Assembly (NCBI RefSeq): GCF_046630445.1
Contig: NC_092333.1
Span: 101,406,501-101,470,500, forward strand
Source: Rutidosis leptorrhynchoides
Taxonomy: Eukaryota; Streptophyta; Magnoliopsida; Asterales; Asteraceae
Length of the DNA stretch: 64,000 nt
Direction of reading: 5' to 3'
Within the stretch, counting starts at the first letter, position 1. Every line of letters begins with the position of its first letter. Positions 21,718-33,736 of this stretch are shown piece after piece. Both the position numbers and the translations under genes were made by a program. Under the pieces are notes generated by a model, which was not told the origin of the DNA, ran no database searches, and saw only the letters and a list, made by a program, of their open reading frames with translations.

Positions 21718-22401
21718 ATGGATAGACAACCCAATATTTTAAGAGACCTACCCGGAGACATGATTGATGAAATCTTGTCTAGAGTCGGTCAGAATTCCTC
21801 GGCACAACTATTTAAGGCGAGATCAGTTTGTAAGACATTCGAAGAACGTTCCAAGAATGCCTTGGTTTATAAAAGGCTTTTGTTCGGAAGATGGGGGATA
21901 TCACATTGGGAAACCCATAAGTTACGATGTGTTTACTTTGACACATATATTGCGAGGAACCCAAATGCTATTTTACGCAACGGGTTAAGAAATTATTTTG
22001 ACTCAATATATCCGAATATTGGACTTCGTGATTTAGAAAAAGCGGCTAACATGCAACATAAAGAAGCATGTTATGCTTACGGATTAGTAATGTTCGCTTC
22101 TCACCAAAGTGAGAACAAGAACATCGGGCTACAACTATTAAACAAAATGTTTCCACAAGTGACGGAGTCGGTAATTGGGGTAAGAAATGAGGTTTTTAGA
22201 TTGTTACGGGACTGTTGGACATTACGTAACCCTCGTCCCTTTGACGACGTTACAACACGCTGTCTTATCAACGGCCATAACGGTTATGTTCCACAAGACC
22301 AAGGATGGGAAGTAGTCCTAGTAAAACCAGAATGCATGACTTGTTTCTGGACGTATGAATTACGTGTCTTTATTGCCTTTGCTGAACGACTTGTGTACTA
22401 G
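21718..22401 (+). CDS. Element 1 ORF B: F-box-like protein, apparently captured from the host
   Basis: This 227-residue protein lies between ORF A and gag. Residues about 4-53 match an F-box (LRDLPGDMIDEILSRVG, then VCKTFEERSKNALVYKRL). Residues about 80-145 resemble a Sel1-like helical repeat (NPNAILRNGLRNYF; LEKAANMQHKEACYAYGLVM). The C-terminus has a Cys-containing segment (KPECMTCFWTYELRVF). The arrangement resembles the plant nuclear F-box family typified by Arabidopsis At2g35280 and At1g67623. F-box proteins select substrates for SCF ubiquitin ligases. Upstream, CTCTTGTCTATTTTACAG (ending 21703) looks like a 3' splice site 14 nt before the ATG, so expression from a spliced RNA is possible. 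The frame is intact in both complete elements, with 23 of 227 residues different. Confidence 0.8.
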   Translation: MDRQPNILRDLPGDMIDEILSRVGQNSSAQLFKARSVCKTFEERSKNALVYKRLLFGRWGISHWETHKLRCVYFDTYIARNPNAILRNGLRNYFDSIYPNIGLRDLEKAANMQHKEACYAYGLVMFASHQSENKNIGLQLLNKMFPQVTESVIGVRNEVFRLLRDCWTLRNPRPFDDVTTRCLINGHNGYVPQDQGWEVVLVKPECMTCFWTYELRVFIAFAERLVY

Positions 22402-22742
22402 CTAGAATTATCTTCACAACTATCTTGTATCAAAGTTATTGTGTGCTATATTTCATGCTTTATGTAAAATAAGCGGTATTGTAAGTTTGTAAAATATTGT
22501 ATAAAAGTTTGAACGCGAAATATTATTACAATCAGTTTTTCATATAGAATTGTAGTAGTTGAATTGTATATTAGCTACTAAGTATGAACTTAAGGGGTAG
22601 GTACTACCCGAATTTAAACTTATAAAACGCTAATATGAAGAAAAAGCTTTTATAAATGAGTTCATATTATGCTACGAAATACTATTAACTACTCTTAATA
22701 TTCTGTATGATTAACTTGTTCCATTTGACTATTTTGAAGGAA

Positions 22743-25700
22743 ATGGCACCGACTACTCGACACACCGTGAATATGAATGAAGAGGAATTCCGTACTTTTC
22801 TAGCTTCAAACATAGCCGCAGTACAGGCTGCGCTACATACCAACAATAACCTTGGATCTAGCAGTACAGGAAATCGTGTAGGATGCACCTACAAAGAATT
22901 CACTGCCTGCAAACCTTTGGAATTTGATGGAACCGAAGGACCGATCGGATTGAAACGGTGGACCGAGAAGGTCGAATCGGTGTTTGCCATAAGTAAGTGT
23001 ACTGAAGAGGACAAAGTGAAGTACGCTACGCATACCTTCACAGGTTCTGCATTAACATGGTGGAATACCTATCTAGAGCAAGTGGGACAAGATGATGCGT
23101 ACGCACTACCGTGGTCAGCATTCAAGCACTTGATGAACGAGAAGTACCGTCCCAGAACCGAGGTCAATAAGCTCAAGACAGAACTTAGAGGGTTACGAAC
23201 CCAAGGATTTGATATTACCACATACGAAAGACGATTCACAGAATTGTGCCTATTGTGTCCGGGAGCATTCGAAGATGAGGAAGAGAAGATCGACGCGTTT
23301 GTGAAAGGATTACCGGAAAGAATCCAAGAAGATATAAGTTCACACGAGCCCGCCTCCATACAACAGGTATGTAGAATGGCTCACAAACTAGTGAACCAGA
23401 TTGAAGAAAGAATTAAAGAACAGACTGCTGAAGAGGCCAATGTGAAGCAAGTTAAAAGAAAGTGGGAGGAAAACGGTGATAAGAATCACCAATACAACAA
23501 CAACAGCAATTACAACAATAATCGCAACAATTATCCCAACAATCGCAACATCAATCGCAACTACAACAAACGGCCCAACAACAATAACAACAACAACAAC
23601 AACAACAACAGCAACTACAACAATCATCCCAACAACAATAATAACCGCAACAACAATAACAATCAGAAGCAGCTATGCCAAAGGTGTGAAAAGTATCACT
23701 CGGGGTTCTGCACCAAATTTTACAACAAGTGTAAAAGAAATGGTCATAGCGCGGCGAAGTGTGAGGTCTACGGACCAGGGGTTAATAGAACGAAAGGAAC
23801 AAATGGTGTCGGAACGAGTAATGGCGGAGCAAGTAGTGTCGGAGCAAGTTATGCCAATGTAGTTTGTTATAAATGTGGAAAACCGGGCCACATTATTAGA
23901 AATTGCCCGAACCAGGAGAACACGAATGGACAAGGCCGCGGAAGAGTTTTTAATATTAATGCGGTAGAGGCACAGGAAGACCCGGAGCTTGTTACGGGTA
24001 CGTTTCTTATTGACAATAAATCTGCTTACATTTTATTTGATTCGGGTGCGGATATAAGCTATATGAGTAGAGATTTTTGTGCTAAATTAAGTTGTCCATT
24101 GACGCCTTTAGATAGTAAATTTTTACTCGAATTAGCAAATGGTAAATTAATTTCAGCAGATAATATATGTCGGAATCGAGAAATTAAACTGGTTAGCGAA
24201 ACATTTAAGATTGATTTGATACCAGTAGAGTTAGGGAGTTTTGATATGATAATCGGTATGGACTGGTTGAAAGAAGTGAAAGCAGAGATCGTTTGTTACA
24301 AAAATGCAGTTCGCATTATACGAGAAAAAGGAAAACCCTTAATGGTGTATGGAGAAAAGGGCAACACGAAGCTACATATTATTAGTAATTTGAAGGCACA
24401 AAAACTAATAAGAAAAGGTTGCTATGCTGTTCTAGCACACGTCGAGAAAGTACAAACTGAAGAAAAGAGCATCAATGATGTTCCCATTGCAAAAGAATTT
24501 CCCGATGTATTTCTGAAAGAATTACCGGGATTACCCCCACATCGATCCGTTGAATTTCAAATAGATCTTGTACCAGGAGCTGCACCAATAGCTCGTGCTC
24601 CTTACAGACTCGCACCCAGCGAGATGAAAGAACTGCAAAGCCAATTACAAGAACTTTTAGAGCGTGGTTTCATTTGACCAAGCACATCACCGTGGGGAGC
24701 TCCTGTTTTGTTTGTCAAGAAGAAAGATGGTACATTCAGGTTGTGTATCGACTACCGAGAGTTGAACAAACTTACCATCAAGAACCGCTACCCACTACCG
24801 AGAATAGACGACTTATTTGATCAACTACAAGGCTCGTCTGTTTATTCAAAGATTGACTTACTTTCCGGGTATCATCAAATGCGGGTGAAAGAAGATGATA
24901 TTCTAAAGACTGCTTTCAGAATACGTTACGGTCATTACGAGTTTATGGTCATGCCGTTTGGTTTAACTAATGCACCAGCTGTGTTCATGGACCTTATGAA
25001 CCGAGTGTGTGGACCATACCTTGACAAGTTTTTCATTGTTTTCATTGACGACATACTTATTTACTCAAAGAATGACCAAGAACACGGTGAACATTTGAGA
25101 AAGGTGTTAGAAGTATTGAGGAAGGAAGAATTGTACGCTAAGTTTTCAAAGTGTGCATTTTGGTTGGAAGAAGTTCAATTTCTCGGTCACATAGTGAACA
25201 AAGAAGGTATTAAGGCGGATCCAGCAAAGATAGAAACTGTTGAAAAGTGAGAAACCCCGAAAACTCCGAAACACATACGCCAGTTTTTAGGACTAGCTGG
25301 TTACTACAGAAGGTTCATCCAAGATTTTTCCAGAATAGCAAAACCCTTGACTGCATTAACGCATAAAGGGAAGAAATTTGAATGGAATGATGAACAAGAG
25401 AAAGCGTTTCAGTTATTGAAGAAAAGCTAACTACGGCACCTATATTGTCATTGCCTGAAGGGAATGATGATTTTGTGATTTATTGTGACGCATCAAAGCA
25501 AGGTCTCGGTTGTGTATTAATGCAACGAACGAAGGTGATTGCTTATGCGTCTAGACAATTGAAGATTCACGAACAAAATTATACGACGCATGATTTGGAA
25601 TTAGGAGCGGTTGTTTTTGCATTAAAGACTTGGAGGCACTACTTATATGGGGTCAAAAGTATTATATATACTGACCACAAAAGTCTTCAACACATATTTA

Positions 25701-27325
25701 ATCAGAAACAACTGAATATGAGGCAGCGTAGGTGGATTGAATTGTTGAATGATTACGACTTTGAGATTCATTACCACCCGGGGAAGGCAAATGTGGTAGC
25801 CGATGCCTTGAGCAGGAAGGACAGAGAACCCATTCAAGTAAAATCTATGAATATAATGATTCATAATAACCTTACTACTCAAATAAAGGAGGCGCAACAA
25901 GGAGTTTTCAAAGAGGGAAATTTAAAGGATGAAATACCCAAAGGATCGGAGAAGCATCTTAATATTCAGGAAGACGGAACCCGGTATAGGGCTGAAAGGA
26001 TTTGGGTACCAAAATTTGGAGATATGAGAGAAATGGTACTTAGAGAAGCTCATAAAACCAGATACTCAATACATCCTGGAACGGGGAAGATGTACAAGGA
26101 TCTCAAGAAACATTTTTGGTGGCCGGGTATGAAAGCCGATGTTGCTAAATACGTAGGAGAATGTTTGACGTGTTCTAAGGTCAAAGCTGAGCATCAGAAA
26201 CCATCAGGTCTACTTCAACAACCCGAAATCCCGGAATGGAAATGGGAAAACATTACCATGGATTTCATCACTAAATTGCCAAGGACTGCAAGTGGTTTTG
26301 ATACTATTTGGGTAATAGTTGATCGTCTCACCAAATCAGCACACTTCCTGCCAATAAGAGAAGATGACAAGATGGAGAAGTTAGCACGACTGTATTTGAA
26401 AGAAGTCGTCTCCAGACATGGAATACCAATCTCTATTATCTCTGATAGGGATGGCAGATTTATTTCAAGATTCTGGCAGACATTACAGCAAGCATTAGGA
26501 ACTCGTCTAGACATGAGTACTGCCTATCATCCACAAACTGATGGGCAGAGCGAAAGGACGATACAAACGCTTGAAGACATGCTACGAGCATGTGTTATTG
26601 ATTTCGGAAACAATTGGGATCGACATCTACCGTTAGCAGAATTTTCCTACAACAACAGCTACCATTCAAGCATTGAGATGGCGCCGTTTGAAGCACTTTA
26701 TGGTAGAAAGTGCAGGTCTCTGATTTGTTGGAGTGAAGTGGGGGATAGACAGATTACGGGTCCAGAGATTATACAAGAAACTACCGAGAAGATCATCCAA
26801 ATTCAACAACGGTTGAAAACCGCCCAAAGTCGACAAAAGAGCTACGCTGACATTAAAAGAAAAGATATAGAATTTGAAATTGGAGAGATGGTCATGCTTA
26901 AAGTTGCACCTTGGAAAGGCGTTGTTCGATTTGGTAAACGAGGGAAATTAAATCCAAGGTATATTGGTCCATTCAAGATTATTGATCGTGTCGGACCAGT
27001 AGCTTACCGACTTGATTTACCTCAACAACTCGCGGCTGTACATAACACTTTCCACGTCTCGAATTTGAAGAAATGTTTTGCTAAAGAAGATCTCACTATT
27101 CCGTTAGATGAAATCCAAATCAACGAAAAACTTCAATTCATCGAAGAACCCGTCGAAATAATGGATCATGAGGTTAAAAGACTTAAGCAAAACAAGATAC
27201 CAATTGTTAAGGTTCGATGGAATGCTCGTAGAGGACCCGAGTTCACCTGGGAGCGTGAGGATCAGATGAAGAAGAAATACCCGCATCTATTTCCAGAAGA
27301 TTCGTCAACACCTTCAACAGCTTAA
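22743..27325 (+). pseudogene. Element 1 gag-pol, disabled by two stops and one frameshift
   Basis: The start is taken at ATG 22743 ([16 protein letters not shown]), as in element 2; an upstream in-frame ATG at 22707 is less likely. Order: retrotransposon gag (about 22900-23400), Asn-rich linker (about 23490-23665), zinc-knuckle region with [18 protein letters not shown] (about 23865-23906), protease DSGAD near 24043, RT with FIDD at 25041-25052, RNase H from about 25463 (YCDASKQG), integrase HHCC zinc region about 26040-26200, DDE core 26250-26580, and a chromodomain-like end ([19 protein letters not shown], about 27210-27265). Compared with element 2, CGA became TGA at 24675-24677, TGG became TGA at 25248-25250, and one A is missing near 25425. 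One knuckle cysteine is Tyr here ([15 protein letters not shown]). Confidence 0.93.
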
Positions 27326-27360
27326 AATTTCGGGACGAAATTTATTTAACGGGTAGGTAC
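27324..27360 (+). other. Post-stop palindrome and polypurine tract region of element 1
   Basis: AAAATTTCGGGACGAAATTT begins at the pol stop codon (arms AAATTTCG/CGAAATTT). It is followed by AACGGGTAGGTAC, which abuts the 3' LTR and should contain the plus-strand primer. The same motif follows pol in element 2 (59689-59708, diverged) and marks a minus-strand relative at 41691-41710. Confidence 0.7.
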
Positions 27361-30300
27361 TGTAGTGACCCGAACTTTTCCATGTTTATATATATTAATT
27401 GAGATTGATATTTACATGATTAAATGTTTCCAACATGTTAAGCAATCAAACTTGTTAAGACTTGATTAATTGAAATATGTTTCATATAGACAATTGACCA
27501 CCCAAGTTGACCGATGATTCACGAATGTTAAAACTTGTAAAAACTATATGATGACATATATATGGATATATATATAGTTAAAATGATACTATGATAAGTA
27601 AACATATTATTAAGTATATTAACAATGAACTACATATGTAAAAACAAGACTACTAACTTAATGATTTTTAAACGAGACATATATGTAACGATTATCGTTG
27701 TAAAGACATTTAATGTATATATATCATATTAAGAGATATTCATACATGATAATATCATGATAATATAATAATTTAAAATCTCATTTGATATTATAAACAT
27801 TGGGTTAACAACATTTAACAAGATCGTTAACCTAAAGGTTTCAAAACAACACTTACATGTAACGACTAACGATGACTTAACGACTCAGTTAAAATGTATA
27901 TACATGTAGTGTTTTAATATGTATTTATACACTTTTGGAAGACTTCAATACACTTATCAAAATACTTCTACTTAACAAAAATGCTTACAATTACATCCTC
28001 GTTCAGTTTCATCAACAATTCTACTCGTATGCACCCGTATTCGTACTCGTACAATACACAGCTTTTAGATGTATGTACTATTGGTATATACACTCTAATG
28101 ATCAGCTCTTAGCAGCCCATGTGAGTCACCTAACACATGTGGGAACCATCATTAGGCAACTAGCATGAAATATCTCATAAAATTACAAAAATATGAGTAA
28201 TCATTCATGACTTATTTACATGAAAACAAAATTACATATCTTTTATATCTAATCCATACACCAACGACCAAAAACACCTACAAACACTTTCATTCTTCAA
28301 TTTTCTTCATCTAATTGATCTCTCTCAAGTTCTATCTTCAAGTTCTAAGTGTTCTTCATAAATTCTACAAGTTCTAGTTACATAAAATCAAGAATACTTT
28401 CAAGTTTGCTAGCTCACTTCCAATCTTGTAAGGTGATCATCCAACATCAAGAAATCTTTGTTTCTTACAGTAGGTTATCATTCTAATACAAGGTAATAAT
28501 CATATTCAAACTTTGGTTCAATTTCTATAACTATAATAATCTTATTTCAAGTGATGATCTTACTTGAACTTGTTTTCGTGTCATGATTCTGCTTCAAGAA
28601 CTTCGAGCCATCCAAGGATCCGTTGAAGCTAGATCCATTTTTCTCTTTTCCAGTAGGTTTATCCAAGGAACTTAAGGTAGTAATGATGTTCATAACATCA
28701 TTCGATTCATACATATAAAGCTATCTTATTCGAAGGTTTAAACTTGTAATCACTAGAACATAGTTTAGTTAATTCTAAACTTGTTCGCAAACAAAAGTTA
28801 ATCCTTCTAACTTGACTTTTAAAATCAACTAAACACATGTTCTATATCTATATGATATGCTAACTTAATGATTTAAAACCTGGAAACACGAAAAACACCG
28901 TAAAACCGGATTTACGCCGTCGTAGTAACACCGCGGGCTGTTTTGGGTTAGTTAATTAAAAACTATGATAAACTTTGATTTAAAAGTTGTTATTCTGAGA
29001 AAATGATTTTTATTATGAACATGAAACTATATCCAAAAATTATGGTTAAACTCAAAGTGGAAGTATGTTTTCTAAAATGGTCATCTAGACGTCGTTCTTT
29101 CGACTGAAATGACTACCTTTACAAAAACAACTTGTAACTTATTTTTCCGACTATAAACCTATACTTTTTCTGTTTAGATTCATAAAATAGAGTTCAATAT
29201 GAAACCATAGCAATTTGATTCACTCAAAACGGATTTAAAATGAAGAAGTTATGGGTAAAACAAGATTGGATAATTTTTCTCATTTTAGCTACGTGAAAAT
29301 TGGTAACAAATCTATTCCAACCATAACTTAATCAACTTGTATTGTATATTATGTAATCTTGAGATACCATAGACACGTATACAATGTTTCGACCTATCAT
29401 GTCGACACATCTATATATATTTCGGAACAACCATAGACACTCTATATGTGAATGTTGGAGTTAGCTATACAGGGTTGAGGTTGATTCCAAAATATATATA
29501 GTTTGAGTTGTGATCAATACTGAGATACGTATATACTGGGTCGTGGATTGATTCAAGATAATATTTATCGATTTATTTCTGTACATCTAATTGTGGACAA
29601 CTAGTTGTAGGTTACTAACGAGGACAGCTGACTTAATAAACTTAAAACATCAAAATATATTAAAAGTGCTGTAAATATATTTTGAACATACTTTGATATA
29701 TATGTATATATTGTTATAGGTTCGTGAATCAACCAGTGGCCAAGTCTTACTTCCCGACGAAGTAAAAATCTGTGAAAGTGAGTTATAGTCCCACTTTTAA
29801 AATCTAATATTTTTGGGATGAGAATACATGCAGGTTTTATAAATGATTTACAAAATAGACACAAGTACGTGAAACTACATTCTATGGTTGAATTATCGAA
29901 ATCGAATATGCCCCTTTTTATTAAGTCTGGTAATCTAAGAATTAGGGAACAGACACCCTAATTGACGCGAATCCTAAAGATAGATCTATTGGGCCTAACA
30001 AACCCCATCCAAAGTACCGGATGCTTTAGTACTTCGAAATTTATATCATATCCGAAGGGTGTCCCGGAATGATGGGGATATTCTTATATATGCATCTTGT
30101 TAATGTCGGTTACCAGGTGTTCACCATATGAATGATTTTTATCTCTATGTATGGGATGTGTATTGAAATATGAAATCTTGTGGTCTATTATTATGATTTG
30201 ATATATATATAGGTTAAACCTATAACTCACCAACATTTTTTGTTGACGTTTTAAGCATGTTTATTCTCAGGTGATTATTAAGAGCTTCCGCTGTCGCATA

Positions 30301-30613
30301 CTTAAATAAGGACGAGATTTGGAGTCCATGCTTGTATGATATTGTGTAAAAACTGCATTCAAGAAACTTAATTTGTTGTAACATATTTGTATTGTAAACC
30401 ATTATGTAATGGTCGTGTGTAAACAGGATATTTTAGATTATCATTATTTGATAATCTACGTAAAGATTTTTAAACCTTTATTGATGAAATAAAGGTTATG
30501 GTTTGTTTTAAAATGAATGCAGTCTTTGAAAAACGTCTCATATAGAGGTTAAAACCTCGCAACGAAATCAATTAATATGGAACGTTTTTAATCAATAAGA
30601 ACGGGACATTTCA
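27361..30613 (+). repeat. Element 1 3' LTR
   Basis: This is 3,253 bp, TGTAGTGACCCG...GGGACATTTCA, nearly identical to the 5' LTR. Confidence 0.95.
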
Positions 30614-31065
30614 CAGTGTGGAAAATAACCTCACTTAAGTGTGTAGAGCTGCCCATTTTTCTCCTTTTGTTTCCAGAACTTTCACACACACAAACACATC
30701 TCGTTCTTCATCTTCTCCACCTAACTAAACCCTAAATCTTCCATTCTTGTTCTTGAATCTGATTGAGTGTTAAAATCGTGTTCCTTGTGTTTCACTGAAT
30801 CTATCAAGGTAAGAATCAAGTGTTTTTATGTTCAATTAGTGTCAAAATTGGGGTTTTTGTTTAGTTTTGTAAAAATGGTGATTTTGGGTCAAAATCACTT
30901 GATATGTTGTTGTTTGGGTGTCAAATGAGTTGCTTTGAGTCCCAAAATGGTTTGTGTATAAAGTATAGTCGATTTCGTGGTCACACACAGGTTCAGGAAC
31001 AAGATTTGGTCGAAATTGGGTGAAACCCGTCACTTTGTTCTTCAGTTTCTGCAGATAAACACAGT

Positions 31066-31235
31066 CGCCCGAGTGTCTCCTGACACTCGACCGACCGACT
31101 CGACCATCGACCGAGTGTGTATGACCCATGGTCGAGTGTGTCTGTGAGAGACCATCTACCAAGTGACTAGACACTCGGCCGAGTGAGTGTAGACAGTCGG
31201 CCGACTGTCTATGACAGTCGACTGAGTGTTTTTGG
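31066..31235. repeat. Cluster of CG-rich palindromes (CACTCGGCCGAGTG type) in LTR A
   Basis: Perfect palindromes include CACTCGGCCGAGTG at 31172-31185, AGACAGTCGGCCGACTGTCT at 31191-31210 and CAGTCGACTG at 31215-31224, among several decayed copies (for example 31066-31136). Confidence 0.8.
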
Positions 31236-32213
31236 CAGTGAAATATTTTTACCAAGTGTTGATTTTTAGCCGTTATGCTGCCCGTTTGTATTTTGATGAT
31301 TAGGATGTAAATTTTGAAAGTGCGTAAGTGTTAAGCAAAAAAATTTAGCGGACGCTTTTTGATACAAAATTTTTGTAGTGTGTTATTTGGTGTTAACGGA
31401 CAGTAACTAACTTGATTTGCCTTATGTTCAGGTGATAAGGGTAAGGAAGCCGCTCAGTAGTAGATTATCTGAGCTGGTTGCTGGTATTTGGTGAGTGAGA
31501 CTAACTGGAAAATATAGTATATAGAAGCATGTTATATTATGATTGCCATGCTTGTTAGATATACTTATTGTTATGGTTAGTTAGTACTTGTGATGATTGC
31601 ATGTTAGTTGATGCTTGTCTGCTGGAGCCCAGTGCGTCCCTATTGTGTGGTAGCCTCGGTAGGAGAGATCAATCTGCGGGTTGGGTTCCTCTGTGGTAGC
31701 CTAGACAACCGTGGTGTATATATATGTGAATGACGCGTCTGTCGCGTGTGGATTATGTATATACATACGGTGGTGGAGGAACTTCTGGTAAGCCCCAGTT
31801 CGATCAGCTGGTGGTTAATGGTTTGGCTGAGCCGCCAGAGTCTCTTTAGACGGCACTTGGGTGATGTTTGTGTGTTAGACTATGTGACATGATTAGTATA
31901 ACACTTATGTATGCTATGGCCTGCAGTTAGTCATACTCACTTAGCTTCGTGCTAATTCCCCTCCATCTCGGGTAGTTTAACCCCAAACACCATGCTCGGG
32001 TTTATGTTTGGTATTTAAACTTGTCGGTCGAAACTCATATTTTTGAATTGTAATGGGCGAACGATGCCCGGTGGTCAAATACTTGAGTGGGAGTCTTAAA
32101 AGTTGTAAACTTGATTTAGTTATGTGGCGGGAAGCCTTTTGAAATGATGTTTGTCGTTTAACACAACTTCCGGGACTTATGTAATTTGTTTAAGTTGGAA
32201 TCAGCATCAGAGG

Positions 32214-32324
32214 GGAGCCGCGCCGCGGCCCTAAAGGGCGCGCCGCGGGAAACAGTGCAACTTGTTGACAGAAGTTTTGGCTGAGGCTGACCTTCAGCAA
32301 TCCAGGTAAGGCGCGCCGCGCCTT
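32214..32324. repeat. Second CG-rich palindrome cluster (GGCGCGCC type) in LTR A
   Basis: GCCGCGCCGCGGCC, GGGCGCGCCGCGG and AAGGCGCGCCGCGCCTT lie close together near the 3' end of the LTR, with a CCGCGG/GGCGCGCC core. Confidence 0.75.
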
Positions 32325-32390
32325 GATGCTGAAAGCCATGGGTAGTAAAAAAAAAAAGTTTGCGTTGTTTTAACGGGTTGGGTCGTTACA

Positions 32391-33589
32391 ATATTGGATT
32401 ACTAACCAACATGCACCATAACACGGTCTCAGGCATTGTACTCCATTTGAGGGATTCTTTAGTTAATTTAGGAACTGTTTGTTTAACTCATAAATGATTG
32501 GACCGTTAGGATAATCGAACGTGTTCATGGAGTTTACAATTGTAATTTTGGCCATGGTGTTCATCATGGTTGACTTTATTTTAAATAAGAACCTAACTGA
32601 TCTTTTATCAATCATTAATGAAAGCATCAGAACACATCACATCTCTTGGTTACGATATGTCTTTTATTCTAGCTATGCTTAAGAAAGTTTAGACCTTAAG
32701 GTTCGTTAATTCGCCACCTTACCGGGTCGCTCCTATTGATGAGCCGTCTAGTGTATTCACGTAGTCGTGTTGCTTTGGCGTCAGGGGTATCTGGTGTTGC
32801 TGTCTATTCAGAATCTTCAAGCCTATCGGTATTACCTAGTGACATGTCTTTTACAGGGCCGTTTAGGATAGTATAGCAGGTAACTGGTCATAACGTACCC
32901 ATGATCCGACATTACACATATTCAGCATCGTACTAACGAAAGCAATAGCATGTACTAGCTTTAGCGTTATCTGAAATACAAATTTTATCCCTTATTGATT
33001 TATTTATTTACTTATATATCTATGTACTTACTTTGATTTAGAAAAATCCAAAACATATTCCAACTACTCCTTAGAATAATACTAGGATTACACTATAATG
33101 AAAGGTTCGATTCTGTTGACTTCTTAAACGAACGACGCTAGGTTATACTTCCTTTGCTCACCCATAGGAAGGAGTAGTAGGTTTTGGCCCCACAATTATA
33201 AATTTAAAACCACTCACCTCTGTTGATTACTTAATAGACGTTTAGCGACCTAACGACACCGCATAAAATAAACCGTCTGTTTTGTGCACATCAGTGTTTG
33301 TGAAGACTCGGGATTTGATGATTTCAATACTTTCGGTTTATTGGTTATGTATTGGTTCAAGGTTTATTTACAATAGTTTATATTGTAGTTTAAATAGTAT
33401 CAATTGTAGCTGGAGCTTATTTTTGAAGTTTATGGGCTAGAGCTGGAGCTGAAGTTTATTTTTGAAGCCGATAGCTGGAACTTATTATTTTTATAAGTGT
33501 TTGATAAACTAGCAATAGCTTATTTTTCAATTCACAAGCTATATTCTTTTCATAAGCTATATAAATAGCTTACTTTTTAAAAGCTTATG
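32391..33589. other. Unassigned sequence with a possible MITE
   Basis: There is no gene here. From about 33408 to 33588 there are many AGCTTAT/ATAAGCT and AGCTGGAGC motifs in both orientations, plus TTATAAGTGTTTGATAAACTAGC. This pattern resembles hAT-type MITEs, but exact ends were not found. The rest (32391-33400) I cannot assign. Confidence 0.4.
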
Positions 33590-33654
33590 TGTAACGACCC
33601 GACATCGTTTTCTCAAAAACACGTCTTAAAAAAAAAATCTTTGTGAGACAGTGC

Positions 33655-33736
33655 ATCTGGACGGCGTCCAGTTATCTAGACGGCGTCCAGTTGTTAAGGG
33701 CGGGACGGCATCCAAGAGACTTGGACGGCGTCCAAA
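33655..33736. repeat. TGGACGGCGTCCA palindrome cluster
   Basis: There are four copies of arms TGGACG/CGTCCA (or a one-base variant) with a one-base centre within 82 bp: about 33658, 33678, 33702 and 33722. Confidence 0.85.

Larger units (their letters stand above)
17492..30613 (+). mobile_element. Element 1: complete Ty3/gypsy chromovirus-type retrotransposon with two extra reading frames
   Basis: This is a 13,122-bp element with perfect 5-bp TSD CAGTG (17487-17491 and 30614-30618). Order: 5' LTR, initiator tRNA-Met PBS, acidic ORF, F-box-like ORF, gag-pol, palindromic post-stop motif, 3' LTR. Integrase followed by a chromodomain-like tail, plus long LTRs, fits the Tekay/Del branch. The LTRs differ by about 14 substitutions and one 13-bp indel by eye, so insertion is recent. 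gag-pol is nevertheless defective. Confidence 0.95.
17253..32390 (+). mobile_element. LTR (family A), probably solo, interrupted by element 1
   Basis: The two parts are 17253-17491 and 30619-32390, about 2.0 kb in total. The sequence starts TGTAACATCC and ends GGGTTGGGTCGTTACA. The junction is proved by the element 1 TSD CAGTG. No matching TSD is visible around the outer ends (ATTTA versus ATATT), so it may be an old solo LTR or a truncated element. It has no coding region. The layout of its right-hand part (CCCCAAACACCATGCTCG...) recurs in the minus-strand LTR at 33590, so the two families are related. Confidence 0.65.

Noticed and set aside
21718-22401. ORF B considered as an envelope-like gene
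   Set aside because: It has no signal peptide, transmembrane segment or glycoprotein features, lies upstream of gag, and matches an F-box layout.
23388-23627. Val/Ile-rich antisense frame inside gag
   Set aside because: It is the complement of the Asn-rich AAC/AAT repeat of gag, not a membrane protein.
30842-31255. A 137-residue His/Ser-rich minus-strand frame
   Set aside because: It lies over the palindrome cluster of LTR A. Its composition follows the repeats and no homologue is recognised.
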